DNA from: Crambe crambe
Lineage: Eukaryota; Porifera; Demospongiae; Poecilosclerida; Crambeidae
Assembly: GCA_963924555.1 (NCBI GenBank)
Contig: OZ004594.1
Coordinates: 5,053,563-5,117,562, forward strand
Length of the DNA stretch: 64,000 nucleotides
Reading direction: 5' to 3'
Under the pieces are notes generated by a model, which was not told the origin of the DNA, did no database searches, and saw only the letters and a list, made by a program, of their open reading frames with translations. Positions 61,401 through 64,000 of the stretch are shown here, piece after piece. The translations under genes were made by a program, and so were the position numbers. The number at the start of each line of letters is the position of its first letter. Position 1 is the stretch's first letter.

Positions 61401-63861
61401 TAGTTATAAAGCGTCCAGTTGCCTATAGTAATAAGGATCTCTGAGACTATAATAATTCTAAATACATGCAAATAGCGGTAGCTCTCTTTATCTAGGGATG
61501 ACCCAGATGGCTGTGCACACTGCATATGGACTTGAAATTCTAGTTCCCCCGCTTAGACTCAACAAAAGCTACTATTAATGATTATCCAGCCTACTAGAGC
61601 CTATACTACAAAGTGCAGACCAAGTTTCAGGATCAGGGAGCTTGCTGTTTCAGAAATATGGCAAGCAGGTAAGTCGCTGGATTCTTCTTCTCTATTGTTA
61701 TGATTATTATTATTATTATTATTATTCTTAGACAACTATATCTCTCGAACCACTCAAGCTGCAGCTACTTGTCAATCCTCAAAAGAGTCAGACACTACGA
61801 AGCACAGTACTCTACTTTCTTAATTATTGGAAGCCATTTTTTCGATAATATGCATGCGTATGTATTTGATATCCAAAATCAGCTATAGCTAGCTCTAGAT
61901 AATAATGATCATAGACTACTGAATCTACTTGGGGATTTTAGATTCACCAATCCATCTACAAGTAGACTCTATTTCAGATTCATCTGCATCTTCGACCTCC
62001 AAATATAGTTCAACACTAGCACTTCAAGCCTGATAGTCATTGGGCTGCTATGCTATTGGAGAACTTAGATTCTTCTTTCATCTGTCCCTGCATACACATA
62101 GAAGAATAAAACCATAAAAGAGAGGAAAAAGGACCAGGAATGCGTAAGGAAAAAAAAACATTTCTGTGAAATGAAAAAAAAAAATGAAAAAATGTAGAGA
62201 TGACCATTACTGAAACAAGGGTAGAGACGAAGGATGAGGGATGGAAATGAGATCTATCTTTGTTCTATATATCCACCTACATATACGTTGGGTAGCTTCA
62301 GATAATAGTGAATATTATGTAAGGATTGTTGGCTGGATATACAGAACAAAGATTGATCCCATTTCCATTCTTCATCCTTCATCTCTATCCTTGTTTACTT
62401 ATTTTTTCGAGCAATGGTCATCCCTAAATATATTTTTTCATTTTCATAGCTATCTGCATTACATCAAAAAAGGTGATGAACAAGTAAAGGAAAAAAAATT
62501 TTATTCTAAAGAGAAGTAGGATGGCTGCAAAAAAGTTCAGCAACAAGGGAGTGAACTTCAGTCGAGTAACCCCTTACCCATCATCACCAAACTACGAGCT
62601 ACTATTATTATCATGACAGGCCAAGATGATATGAAGGGAGTGAATTAGCTCATAGTTTGGTAATATGTATTGGTGATGGGTAAGGGGTTACTTGACTGAA
62701 GTTCACTCCTTTCAGGCCCGTAGCCTGAGTTTCAAGGGGGTTTGAAAGTATCCGCATGCTAGCATGGAAAAATTTTTGCCTGGCCATGCCCACTTGAATA
62801 ACCACACCTGTTTTTGATAAACTGCGCCCACTTCATGTTAATAAACAATGACTTATATCTTAGCTAGCTAGCAGATGCAATTGTTGCTATGAAGTATGAA
62901 GATTATGAGTAGATGGCCACTTCTTCACAAACTTCTTCACAGTCCACTAGCTACCTGTACAGTTCTTTACAGCAAATCTCAGGCACTAAATGCTTTAAAG
63001 TCTCAGGTACTGTCTCAGTATGGCAGAGTTATAGCTAGCATAAGGCCTTTTCTGGACGAAATACAATAGGCTTCGCCTACATCTTACTAATTCTCGACGT
63101 GTGCATGCACACATACCACTCGTGCTTAAAAAAAGTTTTTTTATTTCAAAAAGTGGGTTCAGTCGAATCCCCCAACTCCCTGGCTACGGGCCTGCCCTTG
63201 TTGCTGAACATTATCAAACCACACACAGCCATCCCTACTTCTCTTTTTATTTTAGAATGTAAAATAATATACACAATACACCCATAGCAATTATTCCCCC
63301 CCATAAGGAATTGATGAATGAAATTAAATGGATGGAAATTCTAATGCATGCTTTTTTTTGCTAGGGGAGCAATTAAAAAACTCAAGAAAAAGCTTAGAAC
63401 AAAGATGCCTCATGAAGATACTGATCCTGAAAGTAGTGTTCCAAATGGTTTCCAAAATGCAATTCCTGCTAGTGTGCATGAGCCGACTCAAACAAATGAA
63501 GTACCACCAAGGTCAGAATCTGCTTCTGCATTGACACCGACTCCAGCCTTTCAGACAGACAATAGCAAAACTCAGCAAGTTGCAGAACAATCAACTATTG
63601 TCACAGCCAACACTGAATCTTTAATGAGTGATGAACCAAAAGAATCAGGGAACGACAGGTAAACCATTTTGTTGTTTTTGGTGTGTTTATTTGTAACTTT
63701 TAACAGGAGAGAGGGAGAAGTTTTTAACATTAAAGGATTAATTTTCTTTTTATTATGTACTCTCTTTATTACAGTACTTGCAGTGAATCTGATAGTTCAC
63801 TACTTGCATCAGCTAGATCTACTCCAACACCAAAAAAAGTGGTTGCCTTTAAAAAAGCAAC
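21463..63861 (+). CDS. Dynamin-superfamily-like large GTPase, multi-exon, 3' end outside window
   Basis: Exons at 21463-21730 (likely first), 23946-24004 (candidate), 31853-32025, 32847-32979, 39382-39486, 40104-40347, 40586-40988, 49527-49657, 49715-49866, 55451-55568, 55626-55802, 55859-55928, 63365-63658 and 63775-63861. From 31853 on, every join keeps the codon phase and each exon has AG/GT borders. The protein (about 785 residues so far) has an N-terminal helical region, a G domain with GQYNAGKST (G1), a threonine in FLPMNKDAETS (G2-like), DNPGF (G3) and NKLD (G4), a long helical region like a stalk or middle domain, and a Ser/Thr/Pro-rich tail. The LP...T pattern after the P-loop and the DxPG motif point to the dynamin superfamily; a large septin- or IRG-like GTPase is the main alternative. 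Such proteins usually remodel membranes or serve in cell-autonomous defence; the role here is unknown. Confidence 0.8.
22477..22712. mobile_element. MITE with aaaaaggccatgtagggtta ends
   Basis: Inverted arms of about 45 bases: gctaataaaaaggccatg at the left and its complement at the right, both preceded by gaaggg(g)aaaaaa. Partial copies occur at 32,045-32,195 and 50,035-50,240. No coding capacity. Confidence 0.75.
22990..23365. repeat. Dispersed repeat, inverted partner at 46.7 kb
   Basis: Phrases such as aacaaaaaggagagcttctg, gctcacgttacccat in reverse, and ttagactccgtttacgtttg match 46,700-47,090 in opposite orientation at perhaps 80-85 % identity by eye. Origin unknown; both copies lie in introns of the same gene. 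Confidence 0.6.
23946..24004 (+). CDS. GTPase gene, candidate linking exon
   Basis: This 59-base segment enters in phase 1 and leaves in phase 0, exactly what is needed between exon 1 and the P-loop exon. It reads NEARNLKSRNLAAALEQKK, a charged helix that continues naturally into VVDERLRVINEKYNDEL of the next exon. The donor (AAAAAG then GTATGC) is good; the acceptor is weak, and the exon could begin further left (from 23862). A chance open frame is possible. Confidence 0.35.
24875..25976. mobile_element. Foldback element with nested insertion
   Basis: The left arm (about 24,875-25,150) and right arm (about 25,190-25,308 plus 25,760-25,976) are inverted copies, e.g. cttaggaggcctttaat against its complement, and gagctctcttgtagagct in both. 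The centre is a short spacer with a poly-A stretch. A 451-bp element interrupts the right arm. No open frame of interest. Confidence 0.85.
25309..25759. mobile_element. MITE nested in the foldback arm
   Basis: Inverted ends taggcttaggtagattatgc and gcataatctacctaagccta, with tcaaagg on both sides (7-8 bp target duplication; the neighbouring base differs). The inside has repeated aattattccc motifs. It is younger than the foldback it interrupts. Confidence 0.85.
26105..26700. mobile_element. Foldback repeat with gatcagcctctaggtgccg arms
   Basis: The arm at 26,212-26,310 (gcaaaagatcagcctctagg to gccagtaaatc) returns inverted at 26,590-26,690. A cagagagtgc MITE and a TAA microsatellite lie between the arms. 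Related single arms occur at 28,730-28,930 and 53,640-53,890. Confidence 0.75.
26315..26583. mobile_element. cagagagtgc-family MITE ending in (TAA)n
   Basis: Same sequence as the tandem pair at 3.1-3.5 kb, again passing into a TAA microsatellite (26,542-26,583). It starts atcagagagtgcggtagcac. Confidence 0.75.
27605..28075. repeat. Near-perfect 470-bp palindrome
   Basis: Arms of about 235 bases meet around gatcaagggccatggg at 27,838. For example gcagtatggcccaaaaatct on the left has its exact complement on the right. A transcript would fold into a long hairpin. Each arm holds the ggagtgaagtaggaatagta motif that recurs across the window. Confidence 0.9.
28042..28310. repeat. Palindrome with caagtgagcgcaaaaaattt arms
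   Basis: Arms of about 110 bases flank a short centre (ctatagctagctatgg). It overlaps the end of the previous palindrome, showing serial insertion. Single arms also occur at 27,125-27,225. Confidence 0.85.
29257..29506. mobile_element. cagagagtgc-family MITE, reverse orientation
   Basis: Both ends carry the self-complementary 24-base unit agagagtgctagcgcactct (first 20 bases shown) ending ctga. The inside is the family sequence in reverse complement, including gacctgccatccctacttag. Confidence 0.75.
29607..31672. mobile_element. 2-kb foldback with gataatcatactctc-like ends and nested MITEs
   Basis: Outer ends are inverted copies around tagggatggcacggattgcc (left) and ggcaatctgtgccatcccta (right). 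Inner arms 29,745-29,990 and 30,960-31,220 pair, including a CATCAT/GATGAT microsatellite in each. Two further MITEs (30,020-30,215 and 30,550-30,760) with ctattcctacttcac motifs sit within. It fills the intron just before the P-loop exon. Confidence 0.8.
31853..32025 (+). CDS. GTPase gene, P-loop exon
   Basis: Acceptor tttatacag, donor GTGAGT. 57 codons from VVDERLRVINEKYNDELLP to LLNAILQN. The P-loop GQYNAGKST at 31,973-31,999 fits GxxxxGKS/T exactly. The phase at the end is 2. Confidence 0.88.
32040..32846. other. Intron with MITE fragment
   Basis: Contains a partial aaaaaggccatgtagggtta MITE at 32,045-32,195 and a short inverted pair (ctcatacccag / ctgggtatgag) at 32,743-32,785. No coding segment. 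Confidence 0.5.
32847..32979 (+). CDS. GTPase gene, switch I exon
   Basis: Phase 2 to 0. It reads FLPMNKDAETSLRLIIQPTS, then EEHLTGTMKLSREIDGATFP. The position of LP...T after the P-loop fits the dynamin-type G2 region, where the threonine binds magnesium. Confidence 0.85.
33640..33915 (+). pseudogene. Possible gag-like fragment
   Basis: A frame of about 75 residues around AAYGVTAQSCGARYMEAEKQ and QSFIAYMNNLQRLLKTF resembles the helical capsid region seen in retroelement gag proteins (x-YGVT-x-ES-Y pattern, then a helix with a conserved aromatic). It stops at 33,882 and shows no neighbouring zinc knuckle. Weak similarity; may be a passenger of the DNA transposon around it. Confidence 0.25.
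34334..34338. repeat. Target-site duplication of the LTR element, left
   Basis: atccg here is repeated at 39,171-39,175, directly outside each LTR. Five bases is the usual size for LTR retrotransposons. Confidence 0.9.
34339..34491 (-). repeat. 3' LTR of the retrotransposon
   Basis: 153 bp, plus-strand borders tgtggtatc and aatgttaca. The shortness of the LTR is notable. The matching copy is at 38,633-39,170. Confidence 0.93.
34487..35089 (-). pseudogene. Integrase C-terminal region and tail
   Basis: Continues in frame after the TGA that ends the integrase frame: GDKVYTKNFGQGQRWLPGVI, then VRLGDGRIIRRHQDHLRIRK, the usual small C-terminal domain, followed by an acidic Ser/Thr-rich tail that ends a few bases inside the LTR. 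No chromodomain is recognisable. Confidence 0.75.
34492..34504 (-). other. Polypurine tract
   Basis: Minus-strand AAGGGGGAGGGAG directly abuts the inner edge of the 3' LTR, where second-strand DNA synthesis is primed in such elements. Confidence 0.85.
35090..36034 (-). pseudogene. Retrotransposon integrase
   Basis: Frame of 314 codons. The HHCC zinc-binding region is visible (HEGHPG, then SSCTECQ), followed by the catalytic core: first Asp in HLDFAGPL, second in VSDNGSCF, Glu in NGLAERAMQ. It begins right after an in-frame TAG and has no ATG of its own, so it was part of a longer polyprotein. Confidence 0.9.
36035..36610 (-). pseudogene. Retrotransposon RNase H
   Basis: Frame of 191 codons. 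Connects from LAPVYKLLRKD to the RNase H core with ILFCDASSYGLGAVL, a Glu in EREGLACIF and an Asp in VTDHKPLLALL, and HGNADALSRLP at the end. It is separated from RT by a small deletion that shifts the frame and closed by TAG. Confidence 0.9.
36595..37470 (-). pseudogene. Retrotransposon reverse transcriptase
   Basis: Frame of 291 codons. The fingers and palm are complete: KLDLSQAYQQLPL, LPYGISSAPGIFQ and the catalytic VVYLDDILV. Near its end (LKSYLGLL) bases are missing and the frame is lost. Confidence 0.93.
37406..37888 (-). pseudogene. Retrotransposon protease
   Basis: Frame of 160 codons with the aspartic protease site MKLDTGAAYSLV and the later LLGRNWL motif. It overlaps the end of gag in another frame by about 110 bases; whether that was programmed frameshifting or a mutation cannot be decided here. 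A second shift separates it from RT. Confidence 0.88.
37780..38592 (-). CDS. Retrotransposon gag protein
   Basis: An open frame of 270 codons from an ATG 41 bases inside the 5' LTR. The N-terminal two thirds form a helical capsid-type region (e.g. FHTRFRRQGESVAKYVSEL). Residues about 200-240 carry two CCHC zinc knuckles, CYQCGKEGHIATKC and CHKCGKRGHLKSVC, for RNA binding. This is the only open reading frame of the element that is still intact. A diverged relative, split by a MITE, lies at 50.8-51.7 kb. Confidence 0.9.
   Translation of the reverse strand: MAAIFGKIDDFDYKKEEWSQYTERLGHFFGANGITEEAKKRDIFLSAIGVDNYKLLKSLLHPALPGDTPYDDLTRKFKEPAQSEIVQRFKFHTRFRRQGESVAKYVSELRSLAKFCNFTNLEEQLWDRLVCGINEEKTQNRLLAEKDLTYKKALELAQSLEIAAQNFKEIKKPSHEKEAGALKTQESVLRVTESSGGLTKLSCYQCGKEGHIATKCQFKDAVCHKCGKRGHLKSVCRSKEKGTKPTLTRKKPAQKKVYQVDTLYTMWLPR
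38607..38626 (-). other. Primer-binding site
   Basis: Minus-strand TGGTGACGAGTGACGGG starts six bases inside the 5' LTR. The leading TGG fits the CCA end of a tRNA. I do not name the tRNA. Confidence 0.6.
38633..39170 (-). repeat. 5' LTR, interrupted by a MITE
   Basis: After removing 377 bp of MITE and its 8-bp duplication the length is again 153 bp. It ends ...actaca followed by the atccg duplication. Confidence 0.93.
38726..39102. mobile_element. TAGTCT-ended MITE inside the LTR
   Basis: Terminal inverted repeats of about 84 bases beginning TAGTCTTGCATAGCCAGACC, and ggtatatc on both sides (8-bp target duplication), which is exactly one copy in the other LTR. This proves the insertion. Duplication size suggests a hAT-like or related transposase in trans. 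Four copies lie in this window. Confidence 0.95.
39382..39486 (+). CDS. GTPase gene exon
   Basis: Phase 0 to 0, 35 codons, IKNCLYKGDTIKASGVEHIH to VREEKK. Acceptor ttatgcag, donor GTAAGC. It starts 174 bases after the DNA transposon, which left the splice site intact. Confidence 0.82.
40104..40347 (+). CDS. GTPase gene, DxPG exon
   Basis: Phase 0 to 1. LSLQVPNGWKVSLVDNPGFD carries the G3 motif (40,191-40,202), followed by AYLYITTYDQYRQTQNVDFI, the usual hydrophobic strand after switch II. Acceptor ttcttcag, donor GTTAGT. Confidence 0.88.
40392..40444. repeat. (CT)n microsatellite
   Basis: About 27 CT units in the short intron between two G-domain exons. Confidence 0.95.
40586..40988 (+). 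CDS. GTPase gene, NKxD exon
   Basis: Phase 1 to 2, 134 codons. FIIVVNKLDRV holds the G4 motif (40,621-40,632). An acidic loop of mostly Asp and Glu follows (DDDSDDEEELTEDD), then IPVYGMWAYKARML, which probably contains the G5 strand, and a basic helical part. The acidic insert is unusual in length for a G domain. Confidence 0.88.
41471..43226. mobile_element. 1.76-kb transposon with CAGTCGCGTAGCCACC ends
   Basis: Inverted ends CAGTCGCGTAGCCACC...CCGGAAGTGACG and their complement, with atag duplicated on both sides. Sits in the left arm of the foldback; the right arm still shows the empty site (cgcatagcttgattg). The inside has a plus-strand frame (41,703-42,107, 134 codons) with no family I know. 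CAG ends and a 4-bp duplication are shared with the CAGGCC elements. Confidence 0.88.
44125..44965 (-). pseudogene. Minus-strand frames in the foldback loop
   Basis: Two frames, 44,645-44,965 (with KVMSSCGPCFVCKKEQPRYD, a CxxCxxC-like cluster) and 44,125-44,379 (LIELMLWKEKIKDENIDDLT), look like remains of a transposon protein. The cysteine cluster could be part of a zinc-binding domain. I cannot assign a family, and both could be chance. Confidence 0.25.
45440..45570. repeat. Hairpin gcctcggca/tgccgaggc
   Basis: cagcactgcgcctcggcac at 45,460 and ttgcctcggcaccggagtgc at 45,533 are part of a short inverted repeat around 45,500; each arm is itself palindromic (cggcacttcggtgccg). It shares the ctcggcac word with the tips of the surrounding foldback. 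Confidence 0.7.
45721..46333. mobile_element. TAGTCT-ended MITE in right foldback arm
   Basis: 613 bp with inverted ends of about 78 bases starting TAGTCTCGCGGGCCCGACCC, flanked by tgaagagag on both sides (9 bp). The left arm of the foldback preserves the empty site (cgtgaagaaagtgctg in reverse). Confidence 0.92.
46700..47090. repeat. Dispersed repeat, inverted partner of 23.0-23.4 kb
   Basis: Starts near taaggcatcaaatttcgacc and contains aaacgtaaacggagtctaag and the reverse of gagagcttctgcagcagt. See the partner at 22,990. Confidence 0.6.
47100..47740. other. Intron, no gene seen
   Basis: AT-rich. Frames at 47,221-47,436 have no recognisable content. Confidence 0.4.
47740..48605. repeat. 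Tandem duplication with (TTTA)n
   Basis: 47,740-48,040 and 48,190-48,605 are diverged direct copies. Each has ctgcaatcaaggcttg, gacctgatgcgcagtccaaa, a TTTA or TTTAT microsatellite and gagtgagctgactctcagg or a near version. The last motif is also found alone at 31,705 and 63,935. Confidence 0.75.
48640..48865. repeat. Dispersed repeat, gcctgc family
   Basis: Relative of 3,597-3,990 and 50,330-50,580, here with ctaagcttatctaagtgg, gcagctgcctgccactta and aatgttgcacattgccctag. Confidence 0.55.
48866..49526. other. Intron end, no gene seen
   Basis: Unassigned AT-rich sequence up to the acceptor of the next GTPase exon. Confidence 0.4.
49527..49657 (+). CDS. GTPase gene exon, start of helical region
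   Basis: Phase 2 to 1 after an 8.5-kb intron. LQEMAKHCIFVWIEKIKNDL to EIEGLVR, strongly charged and helical. Donor GTATGG. Confidence 0.82.
49715..49866 (+). CDS. GTPase gene exon, helical region
   Basis: Phase 1 to 0 with only 57 bases of intron before it. EITITSGLTTMESIYEVYKE to KEKFKEKYEKDMK. Acceptor tgtactctag, donor GTAGCT. Confidence 0.84.
50035..50245. mobile_element. MITE copy, ggccatgtagggttag family
   Basis: Right part (gtacagactaaccctacatg, then gcctttttatttagcat) matches the full copy at 22,477-22,712. The left arm is damaged. Confidence 0.6.
50820..51670 (-). pseudogene. Gag relic of a Ty3/gypsy-type element, split by a MITE
   Basis: Minus-strand segments on both sides of a MITE resemble the gag at 37.8-38.6 kb: SYVLRMKFYFDANGV and RMRAPGESIASYVSALRKLA on the right, LVCGVNHDTIQTRLLAEKDL and KVLEIAQAVEAA on the left. 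One stop and a shift occur around 51,500. No LTR or pol is attached. A different, older element from the complete one. Confidence 0.8.
50986..51338. mobile_element. TAGTCT-ended MITE inside the gag relic
   Basis: 353 bp, inverted ends of about 70 bases from TAGTCTGGCATAGCACCGCC, target duplication taactgcag (9 bp). Its body differs from the 38.7-kb copy, so it belongs to a different subfamily with the same tips. Confidence 0.93.
52030..52245. mobile_element. Palindromic MITE, gctggatatgcagaac family
   Basis: Arms ggatcaatctttg...tctgcatatccagc and the inverse, with aaatgtagggatgacca or a similar outer part. Copies at 60,530-60,790 and 62,160-62,460, and a half copy near 29,030. Confidence 0.8.
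52400..54290. other. Intron, repeat fragments
   Basis: Holds a segment related to 60,185-60,500 and 61,490-62,000 (gcagaccaagtttcagg family), a piece ending agagagctactgctctctc at 52,985, a foldback-like stretch 53,380-53,590 and a copy of the gatcagcctct repeat at 53,640-53,890. No coding exon was recognised. Confidence 0.5.
54291..54545 (+). pseudogene. PHD-finger-like relic
   Basis: A frame reads ANRPAKLKQWSECAGAHVDD, then EVIADWIQCADSVCKVW; after a small tandem duplication (gtgtggagc twice) the next frame reads VWSHVDCLEKHAAGYVLCVL. The spacing WIQC-x4-C...H-x2-C...YVLC-x2-C is like a PHD zinc finger (W-x-QC, C, H-x2-C, C-x2-C). Some retroelement proteins carry PHD fingers, so a mobile origin is possible. 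Broken by the shift and a TAG. Confidence 0.4.
55451..55568 (+). CDS. GTPase gene exon
   Basis: Phase 0 to 1. NSDPKSKVVRELIMMVKKFK to YDPHEFEK. Acceptor atatttttag, donor GTACTG. Follows a 5.6-kb intron. Confidence 0.82.
55626..55802 (+). CDS. GTPase gene exon
   Basis: Phase 1 to 1, 59 codons. DVDAFLREVTAMFDREIKIC to HYESVKSK, helical. Acceptor gcttttgcag, donor GTACTA. Confidence 0.84.
55859..55928 (+). CDS. GTPase gene, short exon
   Basis: Phase 1 to 2, 70 bases, giving FEDSIPVFEAPKFKEANDRI and PVP. Acceptor ttttggtag, donor GTAAGG. It provides exactly the phase needed to join the exon at 63,365, which supports both. Confidence 0.78.
55930..56470. other. Intron start
   Basis: No exon recognised; contains an imperfect small inverted repeat at 55,970-56,030 (ttgcctgacgcc / ggcaaaggcaat). 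Confidence 0.4.
56472..56825. mobile_element. TAGTCT-ended MITE
   Basis: 354 bp, ends TAGTCTTGCGGGCCAGACTC and the inverse with one mismatch, flanked by agctttagt and aactttagt (8 of 9 match). G+C-rich arms with a ggggcggggg block. Confidence 0.9.
56941..57036 (+). CDS. Possible short first exon
   Basis: ATG 56,941 in an aaaaaATGG context opens MAFRGLIELPAFAEQWLRKR and ends before GTAAGT, preceded by an in-frame TAG. Could be a first exon of an unknown gene inside the intron, or chance. No continuation found. Confidence 0.15.
57349..57530. mobile_element. Palindromic MITE, 90-bp arms
   Basis: gtacccatcaccaaactcaa at the left and its complement at the right, arms of about 88 bases around aataaccacacccattt, flanked by a poly-C run on the left (57,329-57,348). 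Related half copies follow to 57,665 and occur at 19.4, 24.6, 50.6 and 55.1 kb (ggagtgaagtaggaatag). Confidence 0.88.
57666..58130. other. Intron, no gene seen
   Basis: Unassigned; contains an atttgaccg-type unique stretch and a fragment ending gccagtaagtcagtac. Confidence 0.4.
58131..58420. mobile_element. cagagagtgc-family MITE with (TTA)n
   Basis: Family sequence in reverse orientation, ending agtgctagcgcactctctga and then a TTA microsatellite of about 20 units (58,358-58,420). Confidence 0.8.
58584..58681 (-). repeat. Truncated LTR, left
   Basis: tgtagtagaccgagtatgct and the next 80 bases match 59,534-59,640 in the same orientation. Only this part of the LTR is left on this side. Confidence 0.7.
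59100..59420 (-). pseudogene. Gag N-terminal fragment
   Basis: ATG 59,420 opens MANEESRSMDMVQMVRVLLE and a charged coiled-coil start; it stops at 59,268. In another frame a strongly charged RRREEETAKYEEKIWEE stretch and GDKLHLATL follow. The pattern is like the N-terminal coiled coil of Ty3/gypsy-type gag proteins. Broken. Confidence 0.55.
59515..59531 (-). other. Primer-binding site
   Basis: Minus-strand TGGTGGCAGCGGTGGGA, two bases from the LTR border (TACTACA on that strand). Starts with TGG as expected for pairing with a tRNA end. Confidence 0.7.
59534..59640 (-). repeat. LTR, right
   Basis: Begins tgtagtagaccaagtatgct next to the primer-binding site. The matched part ends near 59,640; the full LTR is probably longer. 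Confidence 0.65.
60175..60500. repeat. Dispersed repeat, caagtttcaggcttaccg family
   Basis: Starts atcagagagagcatccctct and contains aagtgaaattctagttcacc and gcagaccaagtttcaggctt. Relatives at 52.4-53.0 (reverse) and 61.49-62.0 kb. Confidence 0.6.
60530..60790. mobile_element. Palindromic MITE, gctggatatacagaac family
   Basis: Complete copy: atgtagggatgaccacaaaa to the inverse tggtcatccctacat, with arms ggaatcaatctttgttctgt and inverse around a short centre. Confidence 0.85.
60895..61440. repeat. Arm of the 29.6-31.7 kb foldback family
   Basis: Shares aacaccttcaatgtgctagg, cattttacagtgatttctaa and cttggaccttgacctcgcat with 29,745-29,990 and the reverse of 30,870-31,220. A single arm here. 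Confidence 0.7.
62160..62460. mobile_element. Palindromic MITE, gctggatatacagaac family
   Basis: Third copy in the window: arms catctttgttctatatatcc and inverse, outer parts aaaaaatgtagagatgacca and inverse. Confidence 0.8.
62500..63250. mobile_element. Palindromic MITE split by a CAGGCC element
   Basis: gtagggatggc-like ends, arms with aacaagggagtgaacttcag and inverse. Interrupted at 62,716 by the element listed next; the rest continues with ccttgttgctgaac. Confidence 0.7.
62716..63194. mobile_element. CAGGCCCGTAGCC-ended element
   Basis: About 480 bp with inverted ends CAGGCCCGTAGCC and GGCTACGGGCCTG, the same family as the 73-bp element at 19,676. No transposase. Confidence 0.8.
63365..63658 (+). 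CDS. GTPase gene, Ser/Thr/Pro-rich tail exon
   Basis: Phase 2 to 2, 98 codons. A basic start (GAIKKLKKKLRTKMP) and then a low-complexity region rich in S, T, P, Q, N and E (e.g. SASALTPTPAFQTDNSKTQQ), probably disordered. Acceptor after a poly-T run (tttgctag), donor GTAAAC. The exon follows a 7.4-kb intron. Confidence 0.75.
63775..63861 (+). CDS. GTPase gene, tail exon continuing past the window
   Basis: Phase 2 to 2. TCSESDSSLLASARSTPTPK, then KVVAFKKAT. Acceptor tctttattacag, donor GTATGT. The phase match with the previous exon is exact, and the gene has not ended. Confidence 0.75.
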
Positions 63862-63929
63862 GTATGTAATAAGTATACATGTACTGTATATTATAATTAT
63901 GCAAAGCTATCTAAAAGCCAGCATGTTTA

Positions 63930-63985
63930 TTCAGCGAGCGAGCTGACTCTCAGGTCATGACTCATTGAAATTATAAAATAGGTCT
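63930..63985. repeat. Repeat gcgagctgactctcaggtca
   Basis: The motif cagcgagcgagctgactctc, then atgactcattgaaat recurs at 47,990 and 48,570, and in part at 31,705. It is cut by the window edge. Confidence 0.6.
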
Positions 63986-64000
63986 ACACTCCAAAAATGT

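Overview
The window looks like a piece of an animal genome, most likely a demosponge of the Amphimedon type. It is AT-rich, the genes have GT-AG introns, it holds part of the animal gene for lipase maturation factor, and it is packed with short palindromic DNA-transposon remnants, nested insertions and microsatellites. The host assignment is an inference from style and gene content, not a match to a reference.

Layout. (1) 0.4-18.6 kb: five copies (A-E) of one family of multi-pass membrane proteins with a cysteine-rich ectodomain. B (+, 8.2-9.7 kb) has a long open frame but has lost its last membrane segment; D (-, 14.7-16.4 kb) is complete apart from one frameshift; A, C and E are pseudogenes. 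Between A and B lie the last three exons of a lipase maturation factor gene (+, 4.76-7.60 kb), found by joining splice sites. At the left edge, on the minus strand, is a first-exon-like segment resembling the first exon of the large gene described next.

(2) 21.5 kb to beyond the right edge: one very long gene on the plus strand for a dynamin-superfamily-like GTPase. Twelve consecutive exons from 31,853 to 63,861 join with matching splice phases and carry the P-loop, a DxPG motif and NKxD. A likely first exon lies at 21,463 and a candidate linking exon at 23,946. About 2.3 kb of coding sequence is spread over more than 42 kb.

(3) The introns of that gene are a transposon graveyard. Intron 24.0-31.8 kb is a run of foldback elements. 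Intron 33.0-39.4 kb carries a Ty3/gypsy-type LTR retrotransposon (minus strand, 153-bp LTRs, 5-bp target duplication) inserted in a DNA transposon, with a MITE in one LTR. Intron 41.0-49.5 kb carries a 5.5-kb foldback with a different transposon nested in each arm. Further right are a gag relic split by a MITE, a deletion-derivative LTR element and many palindromic MITEs.

The membrane-protein cluster and the GTPase gene show no functional link in the sequence; they are neighbours only. No tRNA, rRNA, CRISPR array or prokaryotic operon is visible. All exon joins are predictions without transcript support.
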